Source: Lingula anatina
Lineage: Eukaryota > Brachiopoda > Lingulata > Lingulida > Lingulidae
NCBI RefSeq assembly: GCF_001039355.2
Contig: NW_019775732.1
Location: 48,441 to 79,429, forward strand
Length of the DNA stretch: 30,989 bases
Direction of reading: 5' to 3'
Shown: positions 17,962 to 29,787 of the stretch, piece after piece
How positions within the stretch are numbered: the stretch's first letter is position 1
How the letters are laid out: each line of letters begins with the position of its first letter
Notes under the pieces: generated by a model
The model's database searches: none
The model's input: only the letters and a program-made list of their open reading frames with translations
What the model was told of the DNA's origin: nothing
Made by a program: the position numbers and the translations under genes

Positions 17962-18124
17962 CACTTCCAGTGCGTGCCACGCCTTCTCTCAGCACATACT
18001 TGACACAACCAACCAATGAAAATAGTTCTCATTTGAAGATTTCTGTTTATTGGTTCCTCATTTACCACGTGCCCTTTTATGCCTTCAAGTTGCAAGGGGA
18101 CACCAGTGCTAAGCCCCCCCCCCC

Positions 18125-18591
18125 NNNNNNNNNNNNNNNNNNNNNNNNNNNNNNNNNNNNNNNNNNNNNNNNNNNNNNNNNNNNNNNNNNNNNNNNNNNN
18201 NNNNNNNNNNNNNNNNNNNNNNNNNNNNNNNNNNNNNNNNNNNNNNNNNNNNNNNNNNNNNNNNNNNNNNNNNNNNNNNNNNNNNNNNNNNNNNNNNNNN
18301 NNNNNNNNNNNNNNNNNNNNNNNNNNNNNNNNNNNNNNNNNNNNNNNNNNNNNNNNNNNNNNNNNNNNNNNNNNNNNNNNNNNNNNNNNNNNNNNNNNNN
18401 NNNNNNNNNNNNNNNNNNNNNNNNNNNNNNNNNNNNNNNNNNNNNNNNNNNNNNNNNNNNNNNNNNNNNNNNNNNNNNNNNNNNNNNNNNNNNNNNNNNN
18501 NNNNNNNNNNNNNNNNNNNNNNNNNNNNNNNNNNNNNNNNNNNNNNNNNNNNNNNNNNNNNNNNNNNNNNNNNNNNNNNNNNNNNNNNNNN
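18125..18591. other. assembly gap (467 N) bounded by poly-C
   Basis: An unknown stretch preceded by a run of 10 C and followed by CCCCC. The long frames that appear to cross it are artefacts of N translation. Sequence on both sides is not coding in any way I recognise. Confidence 1.
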
Positions 18592-19055
18592 CCCCCACCA
18601 CCCGCCCGCTCTTCCGTATCACGACCGTAATATTCTGATAGAAACGTGCTGCCTGTCTGATGCACACTTTGTTTTTTTTAAGGGCAGATGTTATTGTTAT
18701 TTATTTTGTTTCAGTTCCACATTCCTTCAATTTTCTGATGAACTCCATACATATGTTGTTATGGATCATAGTTTAAAACTTTCAATTTTTATACTATGCT
18801 GAAGCTGTATATCTCGTAATAACATTCAATGAGGAAGGTCAGGGTGTGACCTTAAGCCTTGTGAGGTATACATTGCTCCACTACTGTGTACAGCTGACAA
18901 AATATTTTAACCGACGGTCATAATCAAATAGTGATAGACATAATAAACATAGCACATTTAACGTTCCTTCCTCGCGCTCAGTTGTTGGTCGAAATGCCAT
19001 TTTCAGAGCCCCCCCCTCCCCCGCGAGTGTCAGGTGCTAAGTAAGGTGGAAACTG
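18592..19055. other. no gene recognised
   Basis: Non-coding sequence after the gap, ending in a C-rich block (CCCCCCCTCCCCCG near 19009-19022). Confidence 0.5.
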
Positions 19056-19480
19056 AAACTAACATTACAGAATTTGTTTCCTAAGTCTACGTATGTAATT
19101 AAGATAAATTATCCATAAATCTATCTTCTAATTGTACACTGATACAGCCTTAACGAATGAAATGGTAATGGATACCAGTATAACGCTAAGTGAAACATGA
19201 AACTACCAGTATGACTAGTGAAATATGTGTTTGTTTACGTCGTCTCTAATACTAGTCCAGACATCCAAAACTAACATTACGGAATACGTTTCCCAAACCT
19301 TCGTATGTAATTTTAGTATATGCATACATAAATCTATTTATTCTAATTGTAGACTGATACAGCCCTACCGACTGAAATGGTAATGGATACCAGTATAACG
19401 CTAAAGGAAACATGAAACTACCAGTATGACCAGTGAAATATGTGTTTGTTTACGATGTCTCTAACACTGGTCCAGACATT
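19056..19480. repeat. 212-bp tandem duplication, diverged
   Basis: Units 19056-19267 and 19268-about 19480 share AAACTAACATTAC, GTATGTAATT, ACTGATACAGCC, GAAATGGTAATGGATACCAG, AACATGAAACTACCAG and GTGAAATATGTGTTTGTTTA. Substitutions and small indels are spread throughout, so this is a real older duplication. No open frame spans it. Confidence 0.85.
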
Positions 19481-21239
19481 GAAGGCAAGCTGTCTGTTAT
19501 ATTGGTTCCTGTCCTGGTCCCGGGAACAACATGCATCCACATGTAGTTTTCTCAAAATCACAAACAAAAAAATTCTAGAAAACAGTTCAACTTCATAATG
19601 TCTTCTTGTAATGCAGTAATTAGGTATTGCAAGTTACCAATATCCCATAATTTAAAGAATTAGACTGGGACTCTGTTAATGTGGTGAGTCGGACAGTCAG
19701 TGAGAGCAGTCAAATTTATAAATACACATATTCTCGTATGACCTTGACCGTTATTATCATTGGAAAGCTAGGAGAGCGTGAGTACAACTCAGAAATCAAA
19801 CCGGGCCCTGCCAAAAAAGTGATGGTCAAATAAGTCTTATTACCGCCAATATTGGCATTCCTTTTGGTTGGAAAGAATAAATTGTTCTAAAATGAGAAAT
19901 AGTTTTGTTTTTCAGTGACGACATCTAGTGTGGTTAACGCCGATCCACAACTGTGCGCAGTCGAATATTTCTGTTTGTATTTATCCTCTGTTATCTTAGG
20001 TCATTTTTGAGGTTCTCTGTCATATTTTTCTTTCAGAGTGAAACGAGTGTGGTTTATTTGGCTTAAGGGACATTTCTACAGGTTTACAGTTGAAACATAG
20101 TCACACATTTGTTTCCCTGCTTGCCGTAAGTTCTCTCGCAAATTCATCACAAATTTGCTGCAAATTTGCAAGAATTGAGTAATTGTAAAATATAATTATA
20201 AAAGAGAGGACAAAGACATGTCAACCGAGGATTTTGCACTGACGGAACGTCGAATGATGCAATGGCCACACTGGTTTGTTCTGGTTAGGCCCTGGTAGCG
20301 CTGATAGTATAAGTGGTAAAATCTGCGTGCGCAGTGTAAGCATTGTGCGCTCGTAAGCCGTTTTTGAAAACAGCAGAGCGTATATAAATGAACGCAAACA
20401 AAGGAGAAAAACGAAGTGAATTTGAAATTACATTTTTACGAACTACATACACATTTAATGACATTGATACAGCGCCATGGAGGATCATACAATCTACATG
20501 TACCAGATATATGATTAAGACAGGGCATTGTCAGCAAATTCTATATAAAGTGACAATGACCTGCCAAACCTGGTTTCCCTTAGGAACAGTAAACTGCAGT
20601 CATCTCAGTGATGGCCTAGGGTAAAGCACATCGCACAAGAAACCTCTTACATTCCAATAAAGAATGAACCACACCTAAATTGGGCCCGTCAACTTTTTTA
20701 CAGTTCGTTGCTTCATTGGTGGCATGTAAGTTTTTTTTTTATAAATTGAGATTCCTTCTTTGTTGTTTTGATGGCTAAGTCTGTGTTCAACATGATATTT
20801 GTTCACATTTTCTGGAAACTGTGTGGTGAAAACAATTGGTCGCGGCGGTGGTTCAGCACATTTGTGACCTGCCTTTCACTATTGTGTCAAACCAACCAAG
20901 GGGTTCTGAAAGAAATCGTGAGGACGCAGATGGTCCCCTATGCGTGCTACAGCCTATAATGACCATTACATTTCAATGTGATGCCCAACCTTACCGTGCC
21001 AGGATAAAACAACCATTTATATTTAGAAGTAGTTGAGCAAGTGAGCTTCCTGACATGTTTCATCTCTTGATTTGTATCCCATAGGGCAATGCTGGGATAC
21101 TAATCTGGACTGTATGAAAGAGAGAGGTCCAGAATACTACTGGACAAAATGAGAAAGTATCTTGCTTAGGAACAGGTCGATCGTAGCCAGAAATACATCG
21201 TAGCCAGAGATACATCGAAGGTTCAACACAAATACTGTT
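19481..21239. other. no gene recognised
   Basis: Short frames at 20285-20624 and 20768-21036 have no recognisable motifs. The stretch near 20035-20081 (AGTGAAACGAGTGTGGTTTATT...TCTACAG) loosely matches 21967-22015, a possible old dispersed repeat. A tight GCAAATTTGC palindrome lies near 20160. Confidence 0.4.
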
Positions 21240-21460
21240 ATTTGAAGTTAGAACATGACTTTTTTCGATACTCGTCCAACTCATCTCTTCATCTCCTGGC
21301 TTCCTATCACCACGTGTTGGTGTCCATTTTGCCAGTCTCATTGTCATCCTTAATTTTACTGACAAGTCCAATCCATTTCCATTCCATTTCTTTGACTGGT
21401 ATTAGCACATCCTTCACCTTGGTCTGTTCTCTCATACACTTAATAACATTTCTATATCTT
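21240..21460 (-). pseudogene. LINE fragment (C-terminal region)
   Basis: On the minus strand one frame reads MREQTKVKDVL, then EMEWKWIGLVSKIKDD; after a frameshift the next reads AKWTPTRGDRKPG and EMSW. Together they follow the RxxTkvkD...kLkWkWaGHvaR..D.RW......W.P..G.R..GRP..RW pattern found after the RT domain in many animal non-LTR elements. Stops and frame changes show it is dead. The plus-strand frame at 21242-21616 is the antisense of this fragment and its 3' flank. Confidence 0.7.
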
Positions 21461-21759
21461 GGTTTGGTATTTAACATATTTCTTTTCGTCTTTCTCTATG
21501 CTAGGTTTTGTTACATGGACTCGTCTCTGCAACATGTAATTAGGTGGCAATACGTTTTAATTGAAAACTTTCCTTTTCAGAAAGTTAGGGCGGTACTTTC
21601 TTTATTTCACCCTTAAATATTCATATCCTTAATAAGCAAAATGGCATATACATGTATATTATGAAACCCACCCTGTTTATCTTCACCTGAACAGGTACTT
21701 CAGTTTTGACCAAGTCTAACAGAGTGAACTGTTTTATCTCATTATAAGATAATTAAGAT

Positions 21760-21760
<1 letters not shown>

Positions 21761-21797
<37 letters not shown>

Positions 21798-21809
21798 GTT
21801 GTTGTTGTA
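21761..21809. repeat. (ATT)n-(GTT)n microsatellite
   Basis: About 37 bp of ATT repeats passing into GTT repeats. Confidence 0.95.
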
Positions 21810-22621
21810 GTTGTTCTTTTTGCTATATAAAGGTCTGATCCACATGATATGCCTTTAGTGCATTGTCAGTACGTGTTACACTTTTCGCGTTAAATGTGGC
21901 ACAATTGAGACGAGCCACCAAATTACAGTTGTGCACATTTTAAAAAAAATTATTCATTTATTAACTTTGAGGTGAACCGTGTATGGTTTATTCAGCTTCA
22001 AGAACACATCTACAGCTCTACTCTATCAGTCATTCTTTGCTGGTGGTGCACTGCAAGGGGGCCATAACAAGAATGTTATTTAAATTTAGATAGCCAACCA
22101 AATATTCATGACTTCGTTGTGTATGTTTCAATAACAAATCAAAGAAGCTGCATGAGCAAGGAGGGTGCTGTTATAAAAGCAAAATAAGAGAAAAAGCAGA
22201 AAATATATCGAAATTACACTCAAAATGGCGTCCATTTTTGTGGAATTTCGACCCTACCTCTATTTAAGAACAGTTTGTTTAGGGTTTGAACGGATTATTG
22301 AAGCAGGAAATACACCTACTGCATGAAAATATAATAAACAGAATGTACAAATGGTTATTAAAAAAAATTATTTGAAGTCACTGAAAAATGATCACAAAAT
22401 TAGCGTAGCTTACGTTATATGCAGTGTCCCACCCCAATGAAAATTTCATCTAATCCTATCTTTCCGTATTAAAACTCTTCAATCGTCCAAAGTAGTATGT
22501 CGGTTAGTTTGTGTCACGAAGTCCATGATAATATCAGTTTTCTTAAGAATTTCACATTAATTGCTCAACAAGGTCGATTTTTCTTCACCGCGTTACGCTG
22601 AAACTTTAGAGATCGATTTTT

Positions 22622-23590
22622 ATCAGACGACTTTAAAATGCCGCGTGAAAATTATACATCGATAGCGATCTTCTTCCATACTCACTAACTGATGACGTCT
22701 TACACACGAATGGCTTCTTTTGCACACTGAAAAACCAGCTCAAACTGGTGCGTGTCCCATTCTGATAACATATCATGCAGTGACGCTGTCGAGATAGGAT
22801 GCAGAGCACAGGTGTAATTCCCTCGATTTAACCGCCACAGGATTGTTTATTGGGATCTTCTTTGTATGAAGGTGAGAAATAATGGGTTTCGTTTCATTTT
22901 TCTTCAATTGTTTCAACATATTTGTGTACCGATTGATTTTTACCATTCTATAAGTAGGGTGACTTCGTCTGAACTTTCGTTTTGTGTCTGTGTCACATGG
23001 GGGACTAAAGGTCATATTGAACATGGTGACGCGGTGATACCATGTTCATGTTCTCTTGTTCTCGAAAACTCAATCATCGAAATTGAATGACTTTTTTTTA
23101 GTTTTGNATCAGACGACTTTAAAATGAAAATTATACATCGATAGCGATCTTCTTCCATACTCACTAACTGATGACGTCTTACACACGAATGGCTTCTTTT
23201 GCACACTAAAAAAACCCAGCTCAAACTGGCGGGTGGCCCATTCTGATAACATGTTGTGCAGTGACGCTGTCGAGATAGGATGCAGGGCACAGGTGTAATT
23301 TCCTCGATTTAACCGCCACAGAATTGTTTATAGGGATCTTCTTTGTATGAAGGTGAGAAATAATGAGTTTCGTTTCATTTTTCTTCAATTGTTTAAACAT
23401 ATTTGTGTACCGATTGATTTTTACCATTCTATAAGTAGGGTGACTTCGTCTGGACTTTCGTTTTGCGTCTGTGTCACATGGGGGACTAAAGGTCATATTG
23501 AACATGGTGACGCGGTGATACCGTATTCATGTTCTCTTGTTCTCGAAAACTCAATCATCGAAATTGAATTACTTTTTTTAGTTTTGTCTT
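22622..23590. repeat. 486-bp near-identical direct duplication joined by a single N (probable assembly artefact)
   Basis: 22622-23106 and 23108-23590 both run from ATCAGACGACTTTAAAATG to TTTTTTTAGTTTTG, and the N at 23107 sits exactly at the junction. Differences are scattered substitutions and a 7-bp deletion (CCGCGTG) in the second copy, of allelic scale. The paired frames on both strands (for example 22773-23024 and 23221-23505) are duplicated for this reason and carry no recognised domain. Confidence 0.85.
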
Positions 23591-23840
23591 AAATTAAGCT
23601 GCTACATTCCGTGCGTTTCAAATTTAACCGTCTGTAAAAACAGCAATAATGGATTACTCGCAACACTTACGTTTCGCAATGAAGCACCGAAAATGGGTGA
23701 AGAAAATGTGTCTCAGTAATGCGTGTTTGCCACTCATAATGCACTGTACTTTGTTTGAATAAGCAATAAATTATTTGTGATCTTAGGTTATCCATTGTTC
23801 GTTATCAGAGTTAACAGATTCTTTGTGTGATTTTTTTCAG

Positions 23841-23973
23841 AATCCCAAGAGTGGATGTCTTACTGAGCACAGAACAGATATCACCATTGGTCCACATATG
23901 TCAGGAAGAATGTTATAATTATGAACTTTGTGTTACACTGAACTTCATTTTGTTAAATTTTGTATTTAACTGA
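23841..23973 (+). other. candidate terminal exon, isolated
   Basis: A good acceptor (GTGATTTTTTTCAG) is followed by an open frame of 43 codons starting IPRVDVLLSTEQISPLVHIC and ending at TGA, with an AATAAA within about 30 bp. No upstream exon can be linked to it and the sequence is not recognised. Low-complexity AT sequence gives such arrangements by chance. Confidence 0.2.
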
Positions 23974-24599
23974 ACTTTATTGTGTTAAAATAATAATAAA
24001 ATAATAATAATTCAGATAAAAAAATACAATCTGGAACATTCTTTAGATCAACTTTGTTCAGTGTGTGTCCCATGTGAGTTACAGTAAATAAAATATGTGC
24101 ATTATTCCTCTGTGTTTGTCAATTCCATTTTAAAAGCATGTGAAAGTGGTGTGCCCCTCATGATTGAAGTGTGTATGGATAGTAGCAAAAATATTGTTAT
24201 TATTTACATGATTATAAAAAGTTTTTGTACCCGCGTCAATAACGTTACCGTGACCCACATATTCACCATTTTTATTAATTATGAAATGTGGATTAAATTC
24301 TTCAAAACCAGTTTTGAAGCATTGAGACAACACCCCCTTATGATTTAAACTAAAACTGAAAACATTCCATTAGACTTTCATTAGTTTGTGCAAATATATT
24401 ACCCAGGGTAACGCGTCTTGGATTTGGTGGGTATAGCTGTTCAACTCTCCTGTGTGCCCTAAAAAGGGCAGCTGCTGTTTCCCTTTTTATGAAATGATAA
24501 ACTGTGATGGTGTAGCTATCACATCACAAAATTACAGCTTCCCAGAGAAAGTTTGAAATTTTCGGTCAAATTCAACATTTTGTAACCACTAGCAAAGAA

Positions 24600-24790
24600 T
24601 GACTGATGTATAATGTCCTGTTCCAAAACTGCGTAATAACATACATCTTCTCAATTTGGCAAAAGAGACACGAGAAAATAAATCATAGCAGACAAACCAT
24701 TGATAATAGTCGTTTGAAATGCATTTTTACAAGTAATAATTTAGAGAATCAAGTCTAAAAGAAGTCTTTTATACACACCTAGAGATGTTA
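24600..24790. repeat. local repeat, copy 1 (partner 25912-26100)
   Basis: Shares AATGTC(C/A)TGTT, CAATTTGGCAAAA, AATAAATCATAGCAGACAAA, TTTTTACAAGTAATAA and GAAGTCTTTTATACACACCT with the partner. Part of the tract in which 24.6-30.3 kb is built from duplicated pieces. Confidence 0.8.
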
Positions 24791-24825
24791 TGTGACTGGG
24801 GCGATATATGATTATTCTACAATAA

Positions 24826-24927
24826 ATCATGTCCGACAGGAATATATGTTTTAGCTGCGTATAGATACAGCTGAGAATCTAGGCCCGGGTTGGACAGCAC
24901 ACCCAAGGGGACGCATGTCCATTGGAA
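24826..24927. repeat. dispersed ~100-bp repeat, copy 2
   Basis: Diverged partner of 1183-1285, same orientation, starting ATGTCCGACAGGAATATATG and including TTAGCTGCGTATAGATACA. It follows directly on the local repeat at 24600-24790. Confidence 0.6.
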
Positions 24928-24929
24928 AG

Positions 24930-25910
24930 ATTTTCTCGTGGATATGTATTACATCGCACGGGCTGTACCCCAACATATTATGCCTACAAAATTTAATATT
25001 CGTTTTTGTTCATTAATATATTACTCTGCACTTATTTATCATCAAAAGATCAAGACATATCGTTTCTTGAGAAATAGGAAACTCTCCCCTCCCATTCCAC
25101 AATCATATTTACATTTTGATTACTGTATTACTGTGAACGAGTAGAGATGGGTGGCGGCTAGTACCATTTACCTGTCTTTAAAATTTAAATGAACAGAATC
25201 GTTAAATATTGTCTATGGTGGCACTGAATAGTTGATAGACTCCCAAAGTACAATTTTAACTTCTTTGCACAGCTAACACAATTTCTCGCCATCGCTTCTC
25301 ATGTATAGTATTGCACCTCAACATTAGGGGATTCGCCAATGAAGGGATAATATTATACTGCTCACCGATTTATAAATATGAAGGCATAAAAAGACAAAAA
25401 ATATGGGTACCATATCTTCTTTATTTTATTTATTACTGGTTCTTTTTTCTAATGTTATTTTATCGCTATCATTTTACGTTATGATGCATTTAAGGCTAGA
25501 TATCTAAATAGACACTATATCAAATGCATGGTTTTTATCTAAGTTGTGGACCTGAATTGACAATCATTACTATCAAGTTTGAGAAAATAATCCAGCCTCT
25601 CCTTCCTCTATCCCACACTAACGATGACATATCGCCCACGCCCCTCTATGAATATGATATCTTCTCTTTTTTTAAAATATGGTGTTACGTTATTTTATGG
25701 TTATTGCCAGTATTTATGTCGTGGCTGGGTAAAATTTATCATACACATATAACAGATATGAGATACAAATAAATACTGAAAACTGCGTCAATATTTGTCA
25801 TCTTGTGCTTGTCTGTAGAAAGGGTACATACAAATTTTGGAATATGATGCCCTGTGGTTAGATCACAATACCACGCTGTTAATTATTTATGTCACGTACT
25901 GCTCAATTTC
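24930..25910. other. no gene recognised
   Basis: Plus-strand frames at 24890-25144 and 25524-25772 have no recognisable motif and lack splice context. Confidence 0.4.
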
Positions 25911-25911
25911 T

Positions 25912-26100
25912 ATGTATAATGTCATGTTGGACAAAACTGTGTAATAACTTATATCTTATCAATTTGGCAAAAAGACTCGAGATAATAAATCATAGCAGAC
26001 AAACCCTTCTTGATACTGGGCGTTTGGAATGGATTTTTACAAGTAATAAATAAGAGAATCATGTCTGAAAGAAGTCTTTTATACACACCTAAAGAAGTTC
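25912..26100. repeat. local repeat, copy 2 (partner 24600-24790)
   Basis: Same order of shared blocks as the partner, with moderate divergence. Its ACAAGTAATAA...GTCTGAAAGAAGTCT core appears again, more diverged, near 26291 and 28165. Confidence 0.8.
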
Positions 26101-26285
26101 CCTGCAACTGTCTTTGACATAATTATAAAAATGACCTTTCTGTCCAATTGATTCACTTATTAGTCAAACATTTGGCTTAAAGTACCTTTTTTACGATGTA
26201 TAAATTAGATATAAATATGTGACAATTTCACAATCTTAAAAATCACACATCATTGTTTTTAGGAATTCTGAGTACATACACCGAT

Positions 26286-26880
26286 ATTTACAAGTATTAA
26301 TTTCGAGAAACATGTCTGGAAGAAGTCTGTCTCCTTAACATATATTGCAATATATTTCACCAAAAGGTAAAATTGAGTCCTCTGCAATGCATGTCCCTAA
26401 TAATACAGTAATACAGTAATGATAGCAATTACCAACTTGCGAAAATTGCATAAAACCGTCATTTACTAGAGAAATGCGTCGTTTAGATTATTATCAGAAC
26501 AGAAATGTTTGTACTATGCGTCAGTCACTCACTTTTGTTATTTTTTTTCCAAAGGAGAGATAAGCATGCCCTCGATGTCAGGAGGGCATAAACTTTCCTA
26601 CTCAACAATACGTTTGCCTATCATCAGCTCACAATACTAAGTTATTATTATGTTTATGCAAAAATTGAGGCGTAAAACCGTTGCGTCGGTCTACCATAAC
26701 ATTGTGAAAGTTTGCGTCAGGAACGTCCATTGTGGGTGTTACAGTTTATATTATGTGCATCTTATTGTCATGTTTTACCAACATTTATCTATTTCATATC
26801 GCCTCTTGTGGGTCTGTCACAAGAAGCTGTGTGTGAGAAATCACTCACACGGTATAAGAGCTTAAATAAAGCTATAACTT
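26286..26880 (+). pseudogene. segmental repeat copy 1 with degraded terminal exon
   Basis: Shares with 28160-28748 and 29400-29907 the blocks GATTATTATCAGAACAGAAATG (first two copies), GAGATAAG(C/A)ATG, TCAGCTCACAATACTAA, GAAAGTTTGC, CAACATTTATCTATT and the exon-like block after it. In this copy the acceptor CAG is CAT, and the frame that is open in the other two copies has stops (after a CV equivalent and again further on). AATAAA follows at about 26864. Confidence 0.7.
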
Positions 26881-27539
26881 GAATATTATCGTATATAAAA
26901 AAATTACCAAGTTTACAGTTAACACTGGATAATCTTTTTCACCCCTAATATTTATAATATTAATTTTTGTGTGCCGTTATGTTTGACAGAAGTTTGAGGA
27001 ACAGAGCTGAACTACAGTCGGAGCGGTACACGTGCTCATGGCAAAGCCGTAAATTCAGTTTCGGGCTTAAAATGGTCCAGTTTATAGTTACTAACACAAA
27101 ATAAATTAGCTGAAAGCAGGCTTTTTTTTTTTTTTTTGTAACGTATACGTAGAGGTTTCTAGACTCTCAAAACACAATCTAAATATATTTTACGGCTTTC
27201 ACAATTCTACAAAATTGTTGCTCGCGAGGTAGAGTTGGAGCCCATCTTTTAATAGGGTAGGGTAGGTAATTTTTTTTTTTTTTTTTTTTTGAAATCTCGC
27301 TTTTAGAGGCAAAATGGATCAAAAAGTTAATTACTGATGAGAAATTTGAGCTAGGGGCATTCTTTAGGTCGGTAATGATCCTACAGTAAGTTTCTGTGGG
27401 ATCATTGTTAAATATGATGCATTCAAGGTAAGATATTTAAGAAGACAATATGAATATATAAATAAGTATAAAGTATTAAAATATAATCAAAGTAAATCGC
27501 CTTATGAAAGACCATATAACTAAATTGTTCTCAGTGAAT

Positions 27540-27910
27540 ACCCCATACAGGGACTTAAAGATTTTTTTAAAGTTATACAAATGTTCTTTAAATGTTCAGC
27601 TTTGGTCATTGGAACTTAATTTCATGCAATTAATGGTCCAATAATCTGCTACTGTTCTGAATTTTGAAATAGTTTCCCTCATTTGTTCTGAGATGTCAAG
27701 CTCTGTGATCTCTATGTCATATTGATAACCAAAACCTGATATATGCCTTAGAATGATCTTTTTGGATGGTGTTAATAAATTCATATTTCTCTGAAGATAG
27801 GCCTGGTCTCCAAACAGGGCATGCATACTCTAAGATAAATCTTATTATTGATTTGTAAATTGTAATTAAACCTTGTGAGTCCAGCATTGCTCTTAAATGC
27901 TGTCTAACAG
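27540..27910 (-). pseudogene. LINE fragment (end of reverse transcriptase)
   Basis: One minus-strand frame reads IYKSIIRFILEYACPVW and RPGLSSEKYEFINTIQK. After a frameshift, another reads ILRHISGFGYQYDIEITELD. This is the canonical (I/L)YxSxIRPxLEYACPVWxPGL...IQKRALRIISG...Y..A..L block at the end of the RT region of many LINEs. It is broken by at least one frameshift and truncated on both sides. Confidence 0.85.
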
Positions 27911-28159
27911 AGGCCTTGGATATGCCTTAAAATACATACTTTGGATTTGAAAGCCGGTGTGAAAGTTATATCCATCAGCGTTTGCCATGTATTGTTAATG
28001 TTGTATTGTTAATGTTGTGATATTTGAAATAACGGTTTTACAGCTCATCTTGTTTTGTCCAACACAGACAGTCAATGCTTAATGTGATTTCATTCATTTT
28101 TTCACAATTTTTAAATCATTCATCTCAGTTTTTCGGGTTTCAAAGCACAAAACGAATAT

Positions 28160-28748
28160 TAAATGTATTAATTTAGAGAAATGTAGAAACGTGTCCGAAA
28201 GGAGCCTGTCTCTTTAACATATCCTGCAATGTCTTAGACCTTTCAGTACAAGTTAGTATTTTTCAATGCTTGTACCTAATAACAATTATTAAAGCAACTA
28301 CCGACGTGCACGACGCCGAGTCGTACCAAAGGAGTGTATCGTTTAGATTATTATCAGAACAGAAATGAAGTGTAACACCTGCAAGTTACAGTAAATTACA
28401 GTTTTTTAAGAGATAAGAATGCCAACGATGTGAGGAGAGCAATTATAAACCTTCAGACCCTTTCACACCTTTCAGACAATACGGTAACCTATCATCAGCT
28501 CACAATACTAAACCGTTATATTATGTAAAATATTTTGAAAGTTTGCCCTCGGAACAACTCTTATGGGCATTTTTAAAGTTCATTTTAGTACAGTTTTTGT
28601 TATGTGTATCTAAGTGCCATGCCTTCCCAACATTTATCTATTACAGATTGCCTCAAGTGGACCTGCCACAAGAAGGTGTGTGCGAGGAATCACATTCACT
28701 GAATGGGAGCTTAAAAAGAAGACGCATTTAGCTAAAATACAAAAATAA
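28160..28748 (+). repeat. segmental repeat copy 2
   Basis: Carries the same ordered blocks as copies 1 and 3 and extends left to the GAGAAATGTAGAAACGTGTC motif shared with 26291. Downstream, TTCAGCATCTGTGCA (near 28825) and AATGACAAATTAAA (near 28997) recur after copy 3, so the duplicated unit was larger than the exon block. Confidence 0.8.
28647..28748 (+). CDS. putative terminal exon, copy 2
   Basis: After CATTTATCTATTACAG the frame IASSGPATRRCVRG, ITFTEWELKKKTHLAKIQK is open to TAA at 28746-28748, with AATAAA overlapping the stop. Compared with copy 3 most differences fall at third codon positions in this frame, while a shifted frame ending RRRI-stop would take them mostly as replacements. 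The product is short, basic and unrecognised, and no upstream exon is identified. Confidence 0.3.
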   Translation: MASSGPATRRCVRGITFTEWELKKKTHLAKIQK

Positions 28749-28969
28749 ATAAACTTGCAATGATATTTTCCTTTAAGCTTAATAATTTTTCGGTTATATT
28801 TGTCATGAATACATTATATTAATTCAGCATCTGTGCACACGTAGATCTAACCCAGTCAGATACGGTTAAGGTTTCGAACCACGTATAGAACTTGATCAAA
28901 AAGCATTTGTCGTTCTTCGTATATATTCAAAGGTTTTTCCTAGTTTTAGTTTTTAGTTTAAACGATTAT

Positions 28970-29400
28970 CAGAAATAAACCACGTTCCTTTTTGTAAATG
29001 ACAAATTAAAAATAGGACAGAATAAAACACAATTATAAAGGAAATATACACTGAAACAAATACAATGTACACATGTAGGAAGAGAAACCCTCCTCCTTCC
29101 CAGTGTGAAGGGAACGTATGTCAGGACACTTTGTCCTTTGAATGCCTGTCCTAGGTCCTCCGTTCCTATGCAAGCATGTACTCGGACACAAGTTCCTGGG
29201 ACTAAAAGTCCTGCAGAAAGAGTTCGATGGCTTAGTTGGAGATATTTCCCCAACTAGACTAGAAATAGTTGTTCCCCGACAATGTTTTTGTTTTGTAGAT
29301 GAAATAGTTTAGAAGTCTTTTAACACGAGATAGCGCTCTTTATAAATACTTCCACAGCCCTGTGTCACTTTATTCAAATAACTAAGGACAACATAACATT
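28970..29400. other. no gene recognised
   Basis: The minus-strand frame 28969-29253 is open for 94 codons but shows no motif and contains TCCT/GTCC-rich sequence. Confidence 0.4.
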
Positions 29401-29481
29401 TGCACCATTCACTTTAAAATATCTCGACAGCACAAAACAGAATTGATCTCTAATATGTGTCTGTCACAACACATTTTTTTC

Positions 29482-29513
<32 letters not shown>

Positions 29514-29530
29514 AGAGAGAGAGAGAGAGA
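29482..29530. repeat. A-run plus (GA)n microsatellite
   Basis: About 29 A followed by ten GA units, expanded from the short AAGGAGAGATAAG seen at the equivalent place in copy 1. Confidence 0.9.
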
Positions 29531-29787
29531 TAAGCATGTCGTCAATGCCAGAAAAGCATAAACTTCCATACCTTATAATAACATGTGCATGTACATATGA
29601 TCAGCTCACAATACTAAGCCTTTATTGTTGTGTAAAATTTAAAGGTGTTAAACCTTTAGGCTACGTATCCCCAAAGGTTTGAAAGTTTGCCCCTGGAACG
29701 ACTCTTGTGGGTATCTGTTCATTTAGTGCAGTTTTTGTCAAGTGCATCTTAGTAGTGTCGTGCTTTACCAACATTTATCTATTTCAG

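Noticed and set aside
17955-18667. Long frames on both strands across the N gap
   Set aside because: Their length comes from translated N; flanking residues are not domain-like.
21242-21616. 124-codon hydrophobic plus-strand frame
   Set aside because: Antisense of a LINE fragment; hydrophobicity reflects T-rich sequence.
22150-22180. Possible third copy of the CAAGGAG palindrome (GCAAGGAGGGTGCTGTTATAA)
   Set aside because: Only the left half resembles the element, the right arm is missing and there is no flanking direct repeat.
24097-24348. Overlapping frames on both strands
   Set aside because: No motif, mutual overlap, no splice evidence.
24440-24535. Adjacent short hairpins (GCCCTAAAAAGGGC and TGTGATG...CATCACA)
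   Set aside because: Short arms with bulges; expected at this frequency in AT-rich DNA and without any other support.
28868-28885. tRNA B-box-like GGTTTCGAACC
   Set aside because: Has an extra base, no A box at the right distance, and no cloverleaf or SINE body.
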